DNA from: Klenkia marina
GTDB taxonomy: Bacteria > Actinomycetota > Actinomycetes > Mycobacteriales > Geodermatophilaceae
Reading direction: 5' to 3'
Length of the DNA: 64,000 nt
Assembly (NCBI RefSeq): GCF_900101025.1
Contig: NZ_FMUH01000007.1
Location: forward strand, 213,457 to 277,456
Each line of letters begins with the position of its first letter. The stretch's first letter is position 1. Below, piece after piece: positions 20,019 through 30,376 of the stretch. The notes beneath the pieces are model-generated. The model searched no databases and had not been told where the DNA came from. It saw only the letters and a program-made list of their open reading frames with translations. The position numbers and the translations under genes were made by a program.

Positions 20019-20034
20019 TCAGCACCACCCCGGA

Positions 20035-20064
20035 GGGGCGTCGGACCGCGAGGTCCGGCGCCCC
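20035..20064 (+). terminator. Terminator of the rpsF operon
   Basis: 13-bp stem (20035-20047 with 20052-20064, one G-U pair) closed by a GCGA tetraloop and followed by TTCGGCGTT. Placed 17 bp after rplI. Confidence 0.8.
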
Positions 20065-20552
20065 TTCGGCGTTCCCGGGGTCTCCCGCCCAGCGTTGATC
20101 AGGGGGGTGCACGATCGTCCGTCCCCCTCCACCGGATCTCGTGGATGGGGACGGACTTCCGTGGAGGGAGACGGTGGTCGGACGGCGCTTGGGGCAGGTG
20201 GGACGACGACGCGCCCGGGCGTGGTCGCGAGCGAGATTTATCTTCCGTCCACAGCGGGGGGACAGCCGCGGGGCAGGTGACGGGCCCCTTTCCGTCAGGT
20301 GACGGGAGCCCGTCCCGCGGCCCTCCACACGGCTACCCACCCCGTCCACGGGTCCGTCCACAAGTTGTGCAGAGCCCTGTGCACAGCGCTCGTGGACGAC
20401 GGCCCCCGCTGTGCATAACGTCCTCCCCCGGTGCCGGCGGGGCGGCTGTTGAGCAGGAACTGTCGGTGCCCCGCGGTAGCAAGGGACCACGCCGTCGCCC
20501 CCCGGGTGCGCGGCGATGGTGGGTGAACGACGAAGGACGGGAGTCTCCTCAG
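20065..20552. other. Long dnaB upstream region with structured RNA potential
   Basis: About 490 bp without a credible gene. It holds the alternative hairpins listed separately, an AT-richer TTTATCTT patch near 20237 that could be a -10 for dnaB, and several TCCACA words. No DnaA-box cluster could be supported. Confidence 0.55.
20117..20168 (+). promoter_or_regulatory. Mutually exclusive hairpins in the dnaB leader
   Basis: The arm 20117-20132 pairs with 20141-20156 (15 of 16 positions, 8-nt loop). Part of the same arm, 20125-20132, can instead pair perfectly with 20161-20168. Both structures cannot form together. It may be a second terminator after rplI or an attenuator-like switch ahead of dnaB. 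Confidence 0.45.
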
Positions 20553-21923
<1,371 letters not shown>

Positions 21924-21976
21924 CCCCGGGGACCGGGCCCGCGGTCCACCATCAGGCAGAGCCGGCAGGAGAGCTG

Positions 21977-22825
21977 ATGGATGCGGGCACGGTGCGCGCC
22001 CTGGTCGCCGAGCAGTTCCCGCAGTGGGCGGACCTGTCCGTCACCCCCGTGGCGCAGCAGGGCAACGACAACCGCACCTTCCGACTCGGCGACGGACTGG
22101 CTGCCCGGTTGCCGGCCGGGCCCGAGTACGCCGCGGCCGTCGAGAAGGAGGACCGCTGGCTGCCCGTGATCGGCCGCCACGTCACCGTCGCCGTCCCGGA
22201 GGTGGTGGCGACCGGGCGTCCGGGCCAGGGCTACCCCCACTCCTGGTCGGTACGGCGCTGGCTGCCCGGAGACGTCCTGCCCGCCGCCGGCCCGGTCGAC
22301 GACGCACGGCTGGGCGCCGACCTGGGTGGCTTCCTCCGCGAGCTGCAGCGCACCCCAGCCACCGGCGGGCCGCCGGCCGGCGCGCACTCGTTCGACCGCG
22401 GCCGGCACCCGAGCCGCTACGAGGGCGAGGTGCGTGCGGCGCTGGCGCGGCTGGGGTCCACCGTCGACCAGGCCGCCTGCGCTGCGGTGTGGGCCGACGC
22501 GCAACCGACCTCCTGGTCCGGTGACCCGGTCTGGTTCCACGGCGACCTGGCCCCGGGCAACCTGCTGGTCCGCGGCGGGCGGTTGTCGGCGGTGATCGAC
22601 TTCGGCGTCTGCGGGGTCGGGGACCCCGCCTGCGACCTGGTCATCGCCTGGACCTGGCTGGGCGACGCGGGCCGTGCGGCGTTCCGCGACGCCGTCGACC
22701 TCGACGAGGGCACCTGGGCCCGCGCCCGCGGCTGGGCGCTGTGGAAGGCGCTGATCACCGACCCGGGCTCACCGCTGCACGGTGAGCAGCGGCGCGCTCG
22801 GACGGCACTGCTCAACGGCCGGTAG
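21977..22825 (+). CDS. Aminoglycoside phosphotransferase-family kinase
   Basis: 282 residues from an ATG with AGGAGAG upstream. The catalytic loop is WFHGDLAPGNLLV (HGDxxxxN) and the metal loop is VIDFGVCGVGDPACD, so the phosphotransferase site is complete. The family includes APH enzymes, MTR kinase and many small-molecule kinases; chromosomal copies like this are usually not resistance genes. Its 3' end overlaps the broken membrane-protein gene by 57 bp. Confidence 0.85.
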   Translation: MDAGTVRALVAEQFPQWADLSVTPVAQQGNDNRTFRLGDGLAARLPAGPEYAAAVEKEDRWLPVIGRHVTVAVPEVVATGRPGQGYPHSWSVRRWLPGDVLPAAGPVDDARLGADLGGFLRELQRTPATGGPPAGAHSFDRGRHPSRYEGEVRAALARLGSTVDQAACAAVWADAQPTSWSGDPVWFHGDLAPGNLLVRGGRLSAVIDFGVCGVGDPACDLVIAWTWLGDAGRAAFRDAVDLDEGTWARARGWALWKALITDPGSPLHGEQRRARTALLNGR

Positions 22826-23217
22826 CGGGTCCTGCACGGCCAGCCGCCCGCGGTGGCCCAGCACCGGGAGGCACAGCGCGGCGGTCACGACGCAGATCCC
22901 CTGCCAGGCAGTGGAGCCAGCGCTCCAAGAGGTCACCGCCGTGGCCGGGAGCAGCAGCATGGCCACCGTCCGGGCGAGGGCCGCCCGCCCGTGCCGCAGT
23001 GACCAGGTGCGGCCAACGCCAGGCCGAGGAAGGCGAGTCCGCCCGCGGTCAGGGGCAGGAGGGCGATCGCGCCGGCGTACCACCGGACGGCGGCGTCGAG
23101 GTCGCCGCCGACGAGCGGCGCGGCGGTGGCCAGTCGTCGGGCCATCCCGGCCAGCGACACGGTGTTCAGGCCGGCGGCGCAGACGACGGAGAGACCGAGG
23201 TAGGGGGCGCGGGTCAT
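22769..23217 (-). pseudogene. Four-helix membrane protein broken by a one-base frameshift
   Basis: From the ATG at 23217 the frame reads two membrane helices (LGLSVVCAAGLNTVSLAGM; WYAGAIALLPLTAGGLAFL). Near 23009 the sensible frame changes: the -1 deletion-type frame continues TWSLRHGRAALARTV with two more helices (MLLLPATAVTSW; GICVVTAALCLPVLG) to the stop at 22769. Joined, it is about 149 residues. Without the shift the protein runs into a Pro/Arg/Cys shadow. I read this as a gene with one lost base, or a sequencing error. The family is not recognised; DUF998-like is a guess. Confidence 0.6.
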
Positions 23218-23319
23218 GACGTCCAGCGTCACCGCAGGGCCCGGCCCGCACCTGAGAAGTCCTACCCGGTCGTGCTCGGGGGCCGCACCCGACCCGGTTC
23301 GTCGGACCCAGGGGGCAGC

Positions 23320-24033
23320 ATGCCCGGCATGGACGACGACGCCACGCCGATCACCCGCACCGAGGCGCAGGGCGCCGTGACCGAGCTCGGGTGGCGGCTG
23401 CTGCTCGGCGAGCTGGTCACCGTCGTCCCGCTGGACTCGCTCGCCGAGGGCGCCGGCCTGCTGGCCGCGGTCACGGCCGAGCTGGGCGCCGGGGGCGACG
23501 CGCACCTGCGCGCCGACCTGCGACCCGACCGCCTGCGGCTCGCCCTGCAGCACCGGGCCAGCGGGCGCGTGACCGCCGCCGATCTCGCCCTGGCCCTGCG
23601 GGTGACCGGCGTGCTCGACCGGCCGATGACTCCGGTGGGCGACCACCGCACCGACCCGGTGCAGGAGCTCGAGATCGCCGTCGACGCGCTCGACGTCGCC
23701 GCCGTCCGCCCGTTCTGGGCCGCCGTGCTGGGGATGGTCCCCCAGCCCGGCGACGACGATGCCCTGGTCGACCCGGCCGGTCGGCTGCCCGCGGTCTGGT
23801 TCCAGCAGATGGACGCCGAGCGGCCGCAGCGCAACCGCATCCACCTCGACATCACCGTGCCGCACGACGTCGCCGAGCAGCGTGTGGCCGCGGCCCTGGC
23901 GGCGGGCGGCACCCTGCTGTCCGCCGACGCAGCCCGCGCCTTCTGGGTGCTGGCCGACGCCGAGGGCAACGAGGTCTGCGTGTGCACCTGGCAGGACCGC
24001 GACCGGCCCGGCCAGATCAGTCCCGCAGGTTGA
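23320..24033 (+). CDS. Pterin-dehydratase-like / VOC fusion protein
   Basis: 237 residues from the ATG at 23320 (a second ATG is at 23329). Residues ~10-100 look like 4a-hydroxytetrahydrobiopterin dehydratase: a starting helix (GWRLLLGELV), a central helix, then HLRADLRPDRLRLAL and SGRVTAADLALAL. The catalytic His-His-Pro is not intact (HLR). Residues ~110-230 form a VOC (glyoxalase-like) domain: LEIAVDALDVAAVRPFWAAV, RNRIHLDITVPHD, FWVLADAEGNEVCVCTW. Activity is unknown. Its end overlaps the cupin gene by 17 bp. Confidence 0.75.
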   Translation: MPGMDDDATPITRTEAQGAVTELGWRLLLGELVTVVPLDSLAEGAGLLAAVTAELGAGGDAHLRADLRPDRLRLALQHRASGRVTAADLALALRVTGVLDRPMTPVGDHRTDPVQELEIAVDALDVAAVRPFWAAVLGMVPQPGDDDALVDPAGRLPAVWFQQMDAERPQRNRIHLDITVPHDVAEQRVAAALAAGGTLLSADAARAFWVLADAEGNEVCVCTWQDRDRPGQISPAG

Positions 24034-24475
24034 GCTGGTCGTACCGGGCGGCCAGCTCGTCGAGCTCCTCGGTGGTCGGCACCCGCCCGCCGGCCCGCAG
24101 CTCGACCATGCCGCGGAAGTAGTCCTCCCGCGGTGCGCCGGGGGTGAACAGGATCAGGAACCGGCACCCGGCGTCGTCGTCCGCGGCTCGGAACCCGTGC
24201 ACCCCCGACCGGGGGACGTAGACCAGGTCGCCCGGCCCGGCCGTCGTCCAGGTGTCGCCGTCGAGCACCGCGAGCCGGCCCTCCAGCACGTGGAACGACT
24301 CGCTGAACGTGCGGTGCACGTGCGGCCCCGGCCCGCCGCCACCGGGCGGCAGGGTGACCTCGAACAGCCCGAAGTCGCCCTGGGTCTGCGCGCCGGTGGC
24401 CACGAAGCGGGTCCGGCCCGCCACCTCCTGGTCAGCGTGCCGGGAGACGGTGGCGGCGCCGGGCAGGTAGCTCAT
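24017..24475 (-). CDS. Small cupin-domain protein
   Basis: 152 residues. A single beta-barrel cupin: GPHVHRTFSESFHVLEG holds His, His, Glu and His ligands of motif 1; motif 2 is the VPRSGVHGFR region. It should bind a metal and a small ligand. Convergent overlap with the VOC fusion and divergent from the broken hydrolase. Confidence 0.85.
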   Translation of the reverse strand: MSYLPGAATVSRHADQEVAGRTRFVATGAQTQGDFGLFEVTLPPGGGGPGPHVHRTFSESFHVLEGRLAVLDGDTWTTAGPGDLVYVPRSGVHGFRAADDDAGCRFLILFTPGAPREDYFRGMVELRAGGRVPTTEELDELAARYDQLNLRD

Positions 24476-24524
24476 GCGCTCGTCCTACCCGAACCGGTCG
24501 GGCACGTGCACGCGAACCCCGGGC

Positions 24525-25379
24525 GTGCGGATCGGCGACCGGCTGCAGGCCATGGCGATGCACGCGACCGCGCGCTGGACGGTCCGGTACGGGGAGGAGC
24601 TCCGGTTCGCGGGGTCCGAGCTGCCCGCGCCGGCCGTCGTCCGGGTGGGCACCCGGCACGGCCGGGTGCCCGTGCACGTGTACGGCAATGGCACGGACGG
24701 CGGGACCTCGGCGCACGTGCACCTGCACGGCGGCGCCTGGCTCATGCGGTACCCGCAGATGGACGACTGGTGGTGCCGCTACCTCGCCGCCACCACCGGT
24801 GCGGTGGTGCACGACGTCGACTTCCGCGCCGGCCCCTAGGTCGCCTACCCGGTCGCCCAGGAGCAGGCGCACGACGTCGCCGCGTGGGTGGCCGCACGCC
24901 ACGCCCGCACGTCGGTCGGCGGGTTCTCCTCGGGCGGAGGGATGGCCGCGGCGGTCGCCCTGATGGCCCGCGACCTGGGCTCGTTCACCCCGGCCCTCCA
25001 GGTGCTGGGCATCCCGGCCCTGGACATGGCCTCCGAGGTGCCCGCCGGCGCCGGGATGATCTCGCCGTCGCTGCGGGCGCTGGTGCGCCGGGTCTACTTC
25101 CCCGACGTCGCGAGCCGCCGCGAGCCCTACGCCTCACCGCTGCTGGCCCCCGACCTCACCGGCCTGCCCCCGGCGCTCGTGCTCACCGCCGGCCGGGACA
25201 CCCTGCGACCCGACGGTGTCGCCTACGCCCAGCGGCTGCGGGAGGCCGGGGTCGACGTCTGGCACCACGACACCCCCGGCGTCGACCACTACTTCCTGAC
25301 CGAGGACCCGGTGCGGGCCCGCGACACCATGGCCCAGGTCGCCGACCGCGTCCGGGCAGCCCTTGCCCCCCAGCCCTGA
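24525..25379 (+). pseudogene. HSL-family alpha/beta hydrolase interrupted by an in-frame TAG
   Basis: One frame from about the GTG at 24525 to 25379, broken only by TAG at 24837-24839. Before it lies the oxyanion HGGAW motif and DVDFRAGP. After it VAYPVAQEQ continues with the nucleophile GFSSGG, the acid in TAGRDTLRPDG and the His in GVDHYF. In this family the broken place reads APE, so GAG to TAG (one base) explains the stop. All catalytic residues survive, so the lesion looks recent. The second half alone lacks the oxyanion motif and is unlikely to work. Confidence 0.8.
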
Positions 25380-25399
25380 CGGAGGCCAGGGTGGGCGGC

Positions 25400-25789
25400 A
25401 TGGCCACCTGGGCGGACGTCGAACGCATCGCCACCGGACTGCCGGCGGTCGAGGAGAGCACCACCTGGGGCAACCGCTGCTGGAAGGTCGGCGGGAAGAC
25501 CTTCGTGTGGGTGCGGCCGCTGGGGAAGAAGGACCGCGCCGACCTCGGTGACGCCGTGCCCGACGGCGAGGTCATGGCCGTGCGCGTGGACGGCGAGGGA
25601 GGCAAGGCCGAGCTGCTGGCCGCCGAGCCCGAGGTCTGCTTCACCGTCCCGCACTTCGACGGCTTCCCCGCGGTCCTGGTCAGGCTCGACGACGTCGAGG
25701 GGACGCTGCTGACCGAGCTGGTCGAGGACGCCTGGCAGGTGATGGCCCCGCCGAAGGTGCGCAGCGACCACGGACCCCGGGACGCCTGA
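25400..25789 (+). CDS. MmcQ/YjbR family protein
   Basis: 129 residues from the ATG at 25400. CyaY-like fold with the usual opening WADVERIATGLPAVEES, then WKVGGKTFVWVRPL, CFTVPHFDGFPAVLVRL and the C-terminal DAWQVMAPP. The family is often called DNA-binding on structural grounds; the cellular role is unknown. Confidence 0.85.
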   Translation: MATWADVERIATGLPAVEESTTWGNRCWKVGGKTFVWVRPLGKKDRADLGDAVPDGEVMAVRVDGEGGKAELLAAEPEVCFTVPHFDGFPAVLVRLDDVEGTLLTELVEDAWQVMAPPKVRSDHGPRDA

Positions 25790-25844
25790 GCACGGCGCGG
25801 CGCTCGCACAGGTCCGTGATCGACTCGGGCACGGGGGTCAGGGC

Positions 25845-26516
25845 TCAGGTGTCGGCGCGCAGCAGCGGGGGGTGCAGTTGCTCGGCCGGGCCGCGGCGGT
25901 AGAGCTGGGCCGGGCGGCCGCCGTCCCGCGTGGTGGTCTCCCCCGTGGGGTCGAGCAGGCCGGGGGTGCCGGTGACCTTGCGGTGGAAGTTCCGGGGGTC
26001 CAGCGCCCGGCCCCAGACCACCTCGTAGACGCGGCGCAGCTGGGCGACGGTGAACTCGGGGCCGCAGAACGCCGTGGCCAGGGCGGTGTACTCGAGCTTC
26101 GCGCGGGCCCGCTCGACCCCGTCGGCGAGCACCCGGTCGTGGTCGAAGGCCAGCTCGCGGGCCTGCGCCACCGGCACCCAGCGGGCGTCGGCGGCATCCG
26201 TGCCGGCGGTGGGCGCCGGCTGGTCGGGCACCAGGGCCAGGTGCGCCACGGTGACCACGCGTTGGCGGGGGTCGCGGTCGGGGGCGCCGTAGGAGGCCAG
26301 CTGCTCGAGGTGGCCGACGTCCAGGCCGGTCTCCTCGGCGAGCTCCCGGGTGGCAGCTGCCGCGAGGTCCTCGTCGGGCCGGACGAAGCCGCCGGGCAGC
26401 GCATCGCGCCCGAGGAAGGGCTCCTCGCCGCGGCGCACCAGCAGGGCGCACAGGTCGTCGCCGCGCACGGTCAGCACCACGAGGTCGACCGTCACCGCGA
26501 ACGGGGGGAACGCCAT
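25845..26516 (-). CDS. NrtR-type NUDIX transcriptional regulator
   Basis: 223 residues from the ATG at 26516. Residues ~1-145 are a Nudix domain: [18 protein letters not shown] then AEETGL. Compared with GX5EX7REUXEEXGU the box has D for the first E, so catalysis may be weak, as in NrtR regulators that bind ADP-ribose or related ligands. Residues ~150-215 are the winged helix typical of NrtR ([24 protein letters not shown]). Divergent from the SPFH-NADK-like operon, with two operators between, so probably its repressor. Confidence 0.85.
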   Translation of the reverse strand: MAFPPFAVTVDLVVLTVRGDDLCALLVRRGEEPFLGRDALPGGFVRPDEDLAAAATRELAEETGLDVGHLEQLASYGAPDRDPRQRVVTVAHLALVPDQPAPTAGTDAADARWVPVAQARELAFDHDRVLADGVERARAKLEYTALATAFCGPEFTVAQLRRVYEVVWGRALDPRNFHRKVTGTPGLLDPTGETTTRDGGRPAQLYRRGPAEQLHPPLLRADT

Positions 26517-26525
26517 GCCGCCACC

Positions 26526-26546
26526 CTAACGTCAAGTTGACGACAA
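26526..26546. promoter_or_regulatory. Operator 1 (NrtR-type inverted repeat)
   Basis: Contains CGTCAAGTTGACG, a 13-bp perfect dyad at 26530-26542. On the minus strand the 21-bp site follows the pattern TTGTCGTCA-nCnn-GACGnTAR shared with operator 2. It covers the -35 of the SPFH promoter. Confidence 0.7.
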
Positions 26547-26566
26547 GGTCTTCTCGTGCTTATCGT
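26537..26566 (+). promoter_or_regulatory. Promoter of the SPFH-NADK-like operon
   Basis: TTGACG (26537-26542), 18-bp spacer, TATCGT (26561-26566). Both elements fall inside the two operators, which fits repression. Confidence 0.55.
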
Positions 26567-26580
26567 CGTGATGACGACAA
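26560..26580. promoter_or_regulatory. Operator 2 (NrtR-type inverted repeat)
   Basis: TTATCGTC, five bases, GACGACAA: a 21-bp inverted repeat with 7 of 8 arm positions matching, same pattern as operator 1 and 34 bp from it (about three helical turns). It covers the -10 of the SPFH promoter. Confidence 0.7.
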
Positions 26581-26597
26581 CGAACGAGGAGGACGTC

Positions 26598-27596
26598 ATG
26601 GCCGACATCGCCCGCTATCCCTTCACCCGCCACCTCCGTGGCTCGGCGACCGCCTACGTGCAGCACGTGACCGCCGGCCGCACGCGGCACGCCGGCACCG
26701 GGGCCAGCTTCTGGTTCCGCCCGCTCTCGGCCGTGCTCAGCGAGATCCCGGTCGACGACCGCGAGCTCCCGCTGCTGTTCCACGCCCGGACGGCGGACTT
26801 CCAGGACGTCACCGTGCAGATGACGCTGACCTTCCGTTTCGCCGACCCGGCCCTGGCCGCAGGCCGCGTGGACTTCTCGATCGACCCCGACACCGGCCTG
26901 TGGCGCGGCACCCCCCTCGAGCAGGTCGCCGGACTGCTCACCGAGTCGGCGCAGCAGCACGCCATCGACCTGCTCGCCGGCGCCGTGCTCACCGCCGCGC
27001 TCACCGGTGGCGTCGGGCCGGTGCGGGAGGCGGTGGCCGCCGGTCTGGCCGCCGACCCGCGGCTGGTGGAGACCGGCATCGTGGTGGTCGACGTCCGGGT
27101 GGTGGCGATCCGGCCCGAACCCGAGATGGAGCGGGCCCTGCGGACGCCGACCCGCGAGCAGGTGCAGGCCGACGCCGACGCCGCGACCTACGCCCGGCGG
27201 GCCACGGCCGTCGAGCGCGAGCGGGCGATCAGCGAGAACGAGCTGGCCAACCAGGTCGAGCTCGCCCGGCGCGAGGAGGAGCTGGTCGGCCAGCGCGGCG
27301 TCAACGCCCGGCGGGAGGCCGAGAACGCCGCAGCCGCCGCCGAGGTCGCCGCGGAGTCGAAGGCCCGCCGGGACCGCGCCGCCGCGGTGGTCGAGGCCGA
27401 GCGCACCCGGGTGCAGGGCGAGGCCCGCGGCGCGGCCAACCGCGCCGAGTGGGCGGTCTGGGTCGACATGCCGGTCGAGACTGTGCACGCGCTGGCCCTG
27501 CGGCAGCTGGCCAGCAACCTGCCGCAGATCCAGAACCTCACCGTCACCCCGGACATGCTGACCGGGCTGCTGGCCAAGCTCGGGACCGACCGGTGA
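26598..27596 (+). CDS. SPFH/band 7 domain protein, soluble
   Basis: 332 residues from the ATG at 26598, with GAGGAGG six bases upstream. Residues ~15-200 are a band 7-like domain ([52 protein letters not shown]). Residues ~205-290 are a long Ala/Glu/Arg coiled coil, followed by a short C-terminal domain. No membrane helix is visible, unlike most SPFH proteins, so membrane association would have to be peripheral. Its TGA overlaps the GTG of the NAD-kinase-like gene, so the two are translationally coupled. Confidence 0.82.
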   Translation: MADIARYPFTRHLRGSATAYVQHVTAGRTRHAGTGASFWFRPLSAVLSEIPVDDRELPLLFHARTADFQDVTVQMTLTFRFADPALAAGRVDFSIDPDTGLWRGTPLEQVAGLLTESAQQHAIDLLAGAVLTAALTGGVGPVREAVAAGLAADPRLVETGIVVVDVRVVAIRPEPEMERALRTPTREQVQADADAATYARRATAVERERAISENELANQVELARREEELVGQRGVNARREAENAAAAAEVAAESKARRDRAAAVVEAERTRVQGEARGAANRAEWAVWVDMPVETVHALALRQLASNLPQIQNLTVTPDMLTGLLAKLGTDR

Positions 27597-28471
27597 GCCT
27601 GGCCCCCCGTGTGGTGCTCGTGACCCGGGCCACCGAGCTCACCGAACTGGTGGCCCGGCACGGCACCCGCGGGCAGGCCGCGTTCTTCCTGCGCAGCCGG
27701 GGCCGCGACGTCGACGAGGTGGCCGCACGCGACGCCGCCCAGCAGGCCGCGGTCGCCGCGGCGCTCGCCCAGGTGCCGCTGGACTGGCGGCGGGGCAGCG
27801 TCGAGCGGGGTGACCTGCCACGGTTCCTGTTCGCGCCCGACGACGTCGTCCTCGTGGTGGGGCAGGACGGCCTGGTGGCCAACGTGGCCAAGTACCTCGA
27901 CGGCCAGCCGGTGGTGGGTGTCGACCCCGAGCCCGGCCGCAACGCCGGGGTGCTGGTGCGGCACCGGGCCGAGGAGGTCGGCGAGCTGCTGGCGGCCCGC
28001 GACCGCGCCGACGCGCTGACGATGGTGCAGGCGCGCACCGACGACGGGCAGGTGCTGACCGCGCTCAACGAGGTCTACCTGGGCCAGCCCACCCACCAGA
28101 CCGCCCGCTACCGGCTGCGCGCCCCCGGCGGGGAGCCCGAGCGGCAGGCGTCGTCGGGGCTGCTGGTGTCGACCGGCACCGGGGCCACCGGGTGGTGCCG
28201 GTCGGCCTGGCTCGAACGGCACAGCGCCCTCGCCCTGCCCGGGCCCACCGATCCGGCGCTGGCCTGGTTCGTGCGCGAGGCGTGGCCGTCACCGGTCACC
28301 GGCACGACCTGCACCGAGGGCCTGCTCGGCCCGGACGACGAGCTGGCGCTGACCGTCGAGAGCGACCGCCTGGTGGCCTTCGGCGACGGCCTGGAGGACG
28401 ACCACCTCACGCTGACCTGGGGCCAGCAGGTCACCGTGGGCCGGGCGCCCCGCCGGCTGCGGTTGGTCTGA
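27593..28471 (+). CDS. NAD-kinase-like protein
   Basis: 292 residues from the GTG at 27593 (GTGA overlap with the SPFH stop). The NADK/diacylglycerol-kinase fold is indicated by [20 protein letters not shown] near residue 90 (GGDG read as GQDG), ALNEVYLGQ near 158 (the NE motif) and [13 protein letters not shown] near 189 (NADK: GLIVSTPTGSTAY). A nucleotide-binding role in NAD(P) metabolism is likely; whether it phosphorylates NAD is uncertain. The N-terminal 70 residues do not match ordinary NADK. Confidence 0.75.
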   Translation: MSLAPRVVLVTRATELTELVARHGTRGQAAFFLRSRGRDVDEVAARDAAQQAAVAAALAQVPLDWRRGSVERGDLPRFLFAPDDVVLVVGQDGLVANVAKYLDGQPVVGVDPEPGRNAGVLVRHRAEEVGELLAARDRADALTMVQARTDDGQVLTALNEVYLGQPTHQTARYRLRAPGGEPERQASSGLLVSTGTGATGWCRSAWLERHSALALPGPTDPALAWFVREAWPSPVTGTTCTEGLLGPDDELALTVESDRLVAFGDGLEDDHLTLTWGQQVTVGRAPRRLRLV

Positions 28472-28489
28472 TCCACGCTGGGGCGACGG

Positions 28490-29089
28490 CTACGCGGGGC
28501 GGAGGAGGGCGACGAGGAAGTCGGACTCCGCGGTGAACGGGCGGAGGTCCCAGGTGGACAGCAGCACGTCCTCGGCCCAGCCGGTCGCGGCGGCGTCGGC
28601 GCGGAACTCGTCGAACCCGTAGCCGCGGTGGTCGCCGAACCCGATCGCCATGCGTCCACCGGGCTCGAGGTGGGCCAGCAGCCGGGTGAGCGCGGTACGG
28701 CGCGACGTGGGGTGGACGAAGGTGATCACGTTGCCGGCGCACACGATGCCGTCGAAGGTCTCGCCGAGGTCGAACGTCGTCAGGTCCTCGACCAGCCAGC
28801 GGGGGCCCGGGTGGTCGACCTCGGCGGCGGCCACCAGCACGGGGTCGCCGTCCACACCGGTGACGACGTGGCCGGCGCGGTGCAGCGCGCCGCCGACCCG
28901 GCCCGGCCCGCAGCCGGCGTCGAGCACCCGTGAGCCGCGCGGCAGCAGCGCGTCGACCAGCCGCGCCTCGCCGTCGAGGTCGGCGCCCTCGGCGGCCAGG
29001 CCGCGGAAGCGGTCGACGTACCACTGCGAGTGGTCGGGGTCGGCGGCGACGATCTCGGCCCAGCTGGCGTTGTCCTCCACGTCCCCCAT
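28490..29089 (-). CDS. Class I SAM-dependent methyltransferase
   Basis: 199 residues from the ATG at 29089. Motif I is VLDAGCGPGRVGGAL, motif II VVTGVDGDPVLV, post-motif FDGIVCAGNVITFV. Substrate unknown. Two bases upstream of its start is the end of lldD, so the two may be co-transcribed. Confidence 0.87.
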   Translation of the reverse strand: MGDVEDNASWAEIVAADPDHSQWYVDRFRGLAAEGADLDGEARLVDALLPRGSRVLDAGCGPGRVGGALHRAGHVVTGVDGDPVLVAAAEVDHPGPRWLVEDLTTFDLGETFDGIVCAGNVITFVHPTSRRTALTRLLAHLEPGGRMAIGFGDHRGYGFDEFRADAAATGWAEDVLLSTWDLRPFTAESDFLVALLRPA

Positions 29090-29091
29090 CC

Positions 29092-30330
29092 TCAGCCCCG
29101 GGGCAGCAGGCGGTGCAGCTGGGTGACGTGGCGTGGCTCGAGCTCGGCGATCGAGCTGACGCCCAGCAGCCGCATGGTGCGCACGACCTCGGTGCGCAGG
29201 ATCTCGATCGTGCGGTCGACGCCCTCGCGCCCGCCGGCCATGAGGCCGTAGAGGTAGGCGCGGCCGATCATCGTGAACGAGGCGCCCAGGGCCATGGCGG
29301 CCACGACGTCGGCGCCGTTCATGATGCCGGTGTCGACCATGACGCAGGCGTCCGCGCCGAGCTCCTTGCGCACCGCGGGCAGCAGGTGGAAGGGCACCGG
29401 GGCGCGGTCGAGCTGGCGGCCGCCGTGGTTGGACAGCACGATGCCGTCGACCCCGGCGTCCATGAGCTTGGCGGCGTCGGCGACCGACTGCACGCCCTTG
29501 ACCACCAGCTTGCCCGGCCACATGCCGCGGATGACGTCGAGGTCGTCGTAGCTGATGGTCGGGTCCATCGCCCAGTCCAGCAGCTCGGCGACGGTGCCCC
29601 CGGTGGTCGACAGCGAGGCGAACTCGAGCTTCGGGGTGGTCAGGAAGTCGAACCACCACCACGGTCGGACGGCGGCGTCGAGCACCGTGCTGGCCGTCAG
29701 CTGGGGCGGGATGGAGAACCCGTTGCGCTTGTCCCGCAGGCGGGCGCCGGCGATCGGGGTGTCGACGGTGAACTGCAGGGTGTCGAACCCGGCGGCCGCC
29801 GCGCGCTCGACCAGGCCGTAGGAGATCGACCGGTCGCGCATGACGTAGAGCTGGAACCAGTTGCGGCCGTGCGGGTTGGCCGCCCGGACGTCCTCGATGG
29901 TCGTCGTCCCCAGCGTGGAGAGCGTGAACGGGATGCCCGCCGCGCCCGCGGCGCCGGCGCCGGCCGACTCGCCCTCGGTCTGCATCAGCCGGGTGAACCC
30001 GGTCGGGGCGATCCCGAACGGCAGGGCGCTGGGCCCGTCCAGGACCTCGACCGAGGTGTCGACGTCGACGGCGGGCCGCAGGACGTCGGGGTGGAACTCG
30101 ACGTCGGCGAACGCCTGCCGGGCGCGGGCCAGGGACAGCTCGCCCTCGGCGGCACCGTCGGTGTAGTCGAAGGCGGCCCGCGGGGTGCGCCGCTGGGCGA
30201 TCGTGCGCAGGTCGGCGATGGTCAGCGCCGACTCCAGGCGGCGCTTCTTCCCGTTCAGCTCGGGCTTCTTGAACCTCACCAGCTCCAGGAGCTCGGCCGG
30301 ACGGGGAGCTTGACGGCGGGTTCGTGGCAC
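29092..30330 (-). CDS. lldD: FMN-dependent L-lactate dehydrogenase (LldD2-like)
   Basis: 412 residues from the GTG at 30330, which has GAGGAG five bases upstream; a longer frame to 30519 is antisense to dinB. FMN and substrate motifs are present: [30 protein letters not shown] (Lys), [11 protein letters not shown] (catalytic His, Arg) and [13 protein letters not shown]. It oxidises L-lactate or a related 2-hydroxy acid to the keto acid. The closest remembered relative is mycobacterial LldD2. Divergent from dinB across 46 bp. Confidence 0.9.
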   Translation of the reverse strand: MPRTRRQAPRPAELLELVRFKKPELNGKKRRLESALTIADLRTIAQRRTPRAAFDYTDGAAEGELSLARARQAFADVEFHPDVLRPAVDVDTSVEVLDGPSALPFGIAPTGFTRLMQTEGESAGAGAAGAAGIPFTLSTLGTTTIEDVRAANPHGRNWFQLYVMRDRSISYGLVERAAAAGFDTLQFTVDTPIAGARLRDKRNGFSIPPQLTASTVLDAAVRPWWWFDFLTTPKLEFASLSTTGGTVAELLDWAMDPTISYDDLDVIRGMWPGKLVVKGVQSVADAAKLMDAGVDGIVLSNHGGRQLDRAPVPFHLLPAVRKELGADACVMVDTGIMNGADVVAAMALGASFTMIGRAYLYGLMAGGREGVDRTIEILRTEVVRTMRLLGVSSIAELEPRHVTQLHRLLPRG

Positions 30331-30376
30331 GGGCTCTCCTCGGGTCATGGGCGCCTGACCGCCACCCGAGGGCATC

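Noticed and set aside
20236..20380. TCCACA-containing words upstream of dnaB as possible DnaA boxes or origin
   Set aside because: Too few, irregularly spaced and not matching the TTGTCCACA consensus; no AT-rich unwinding region.
21977..22825. Aminoglycoside resistance gene
   Set aside because: Only the family fold is supported; chromosomal housekeeping-type kinases of this family are common and no mobile context is present.
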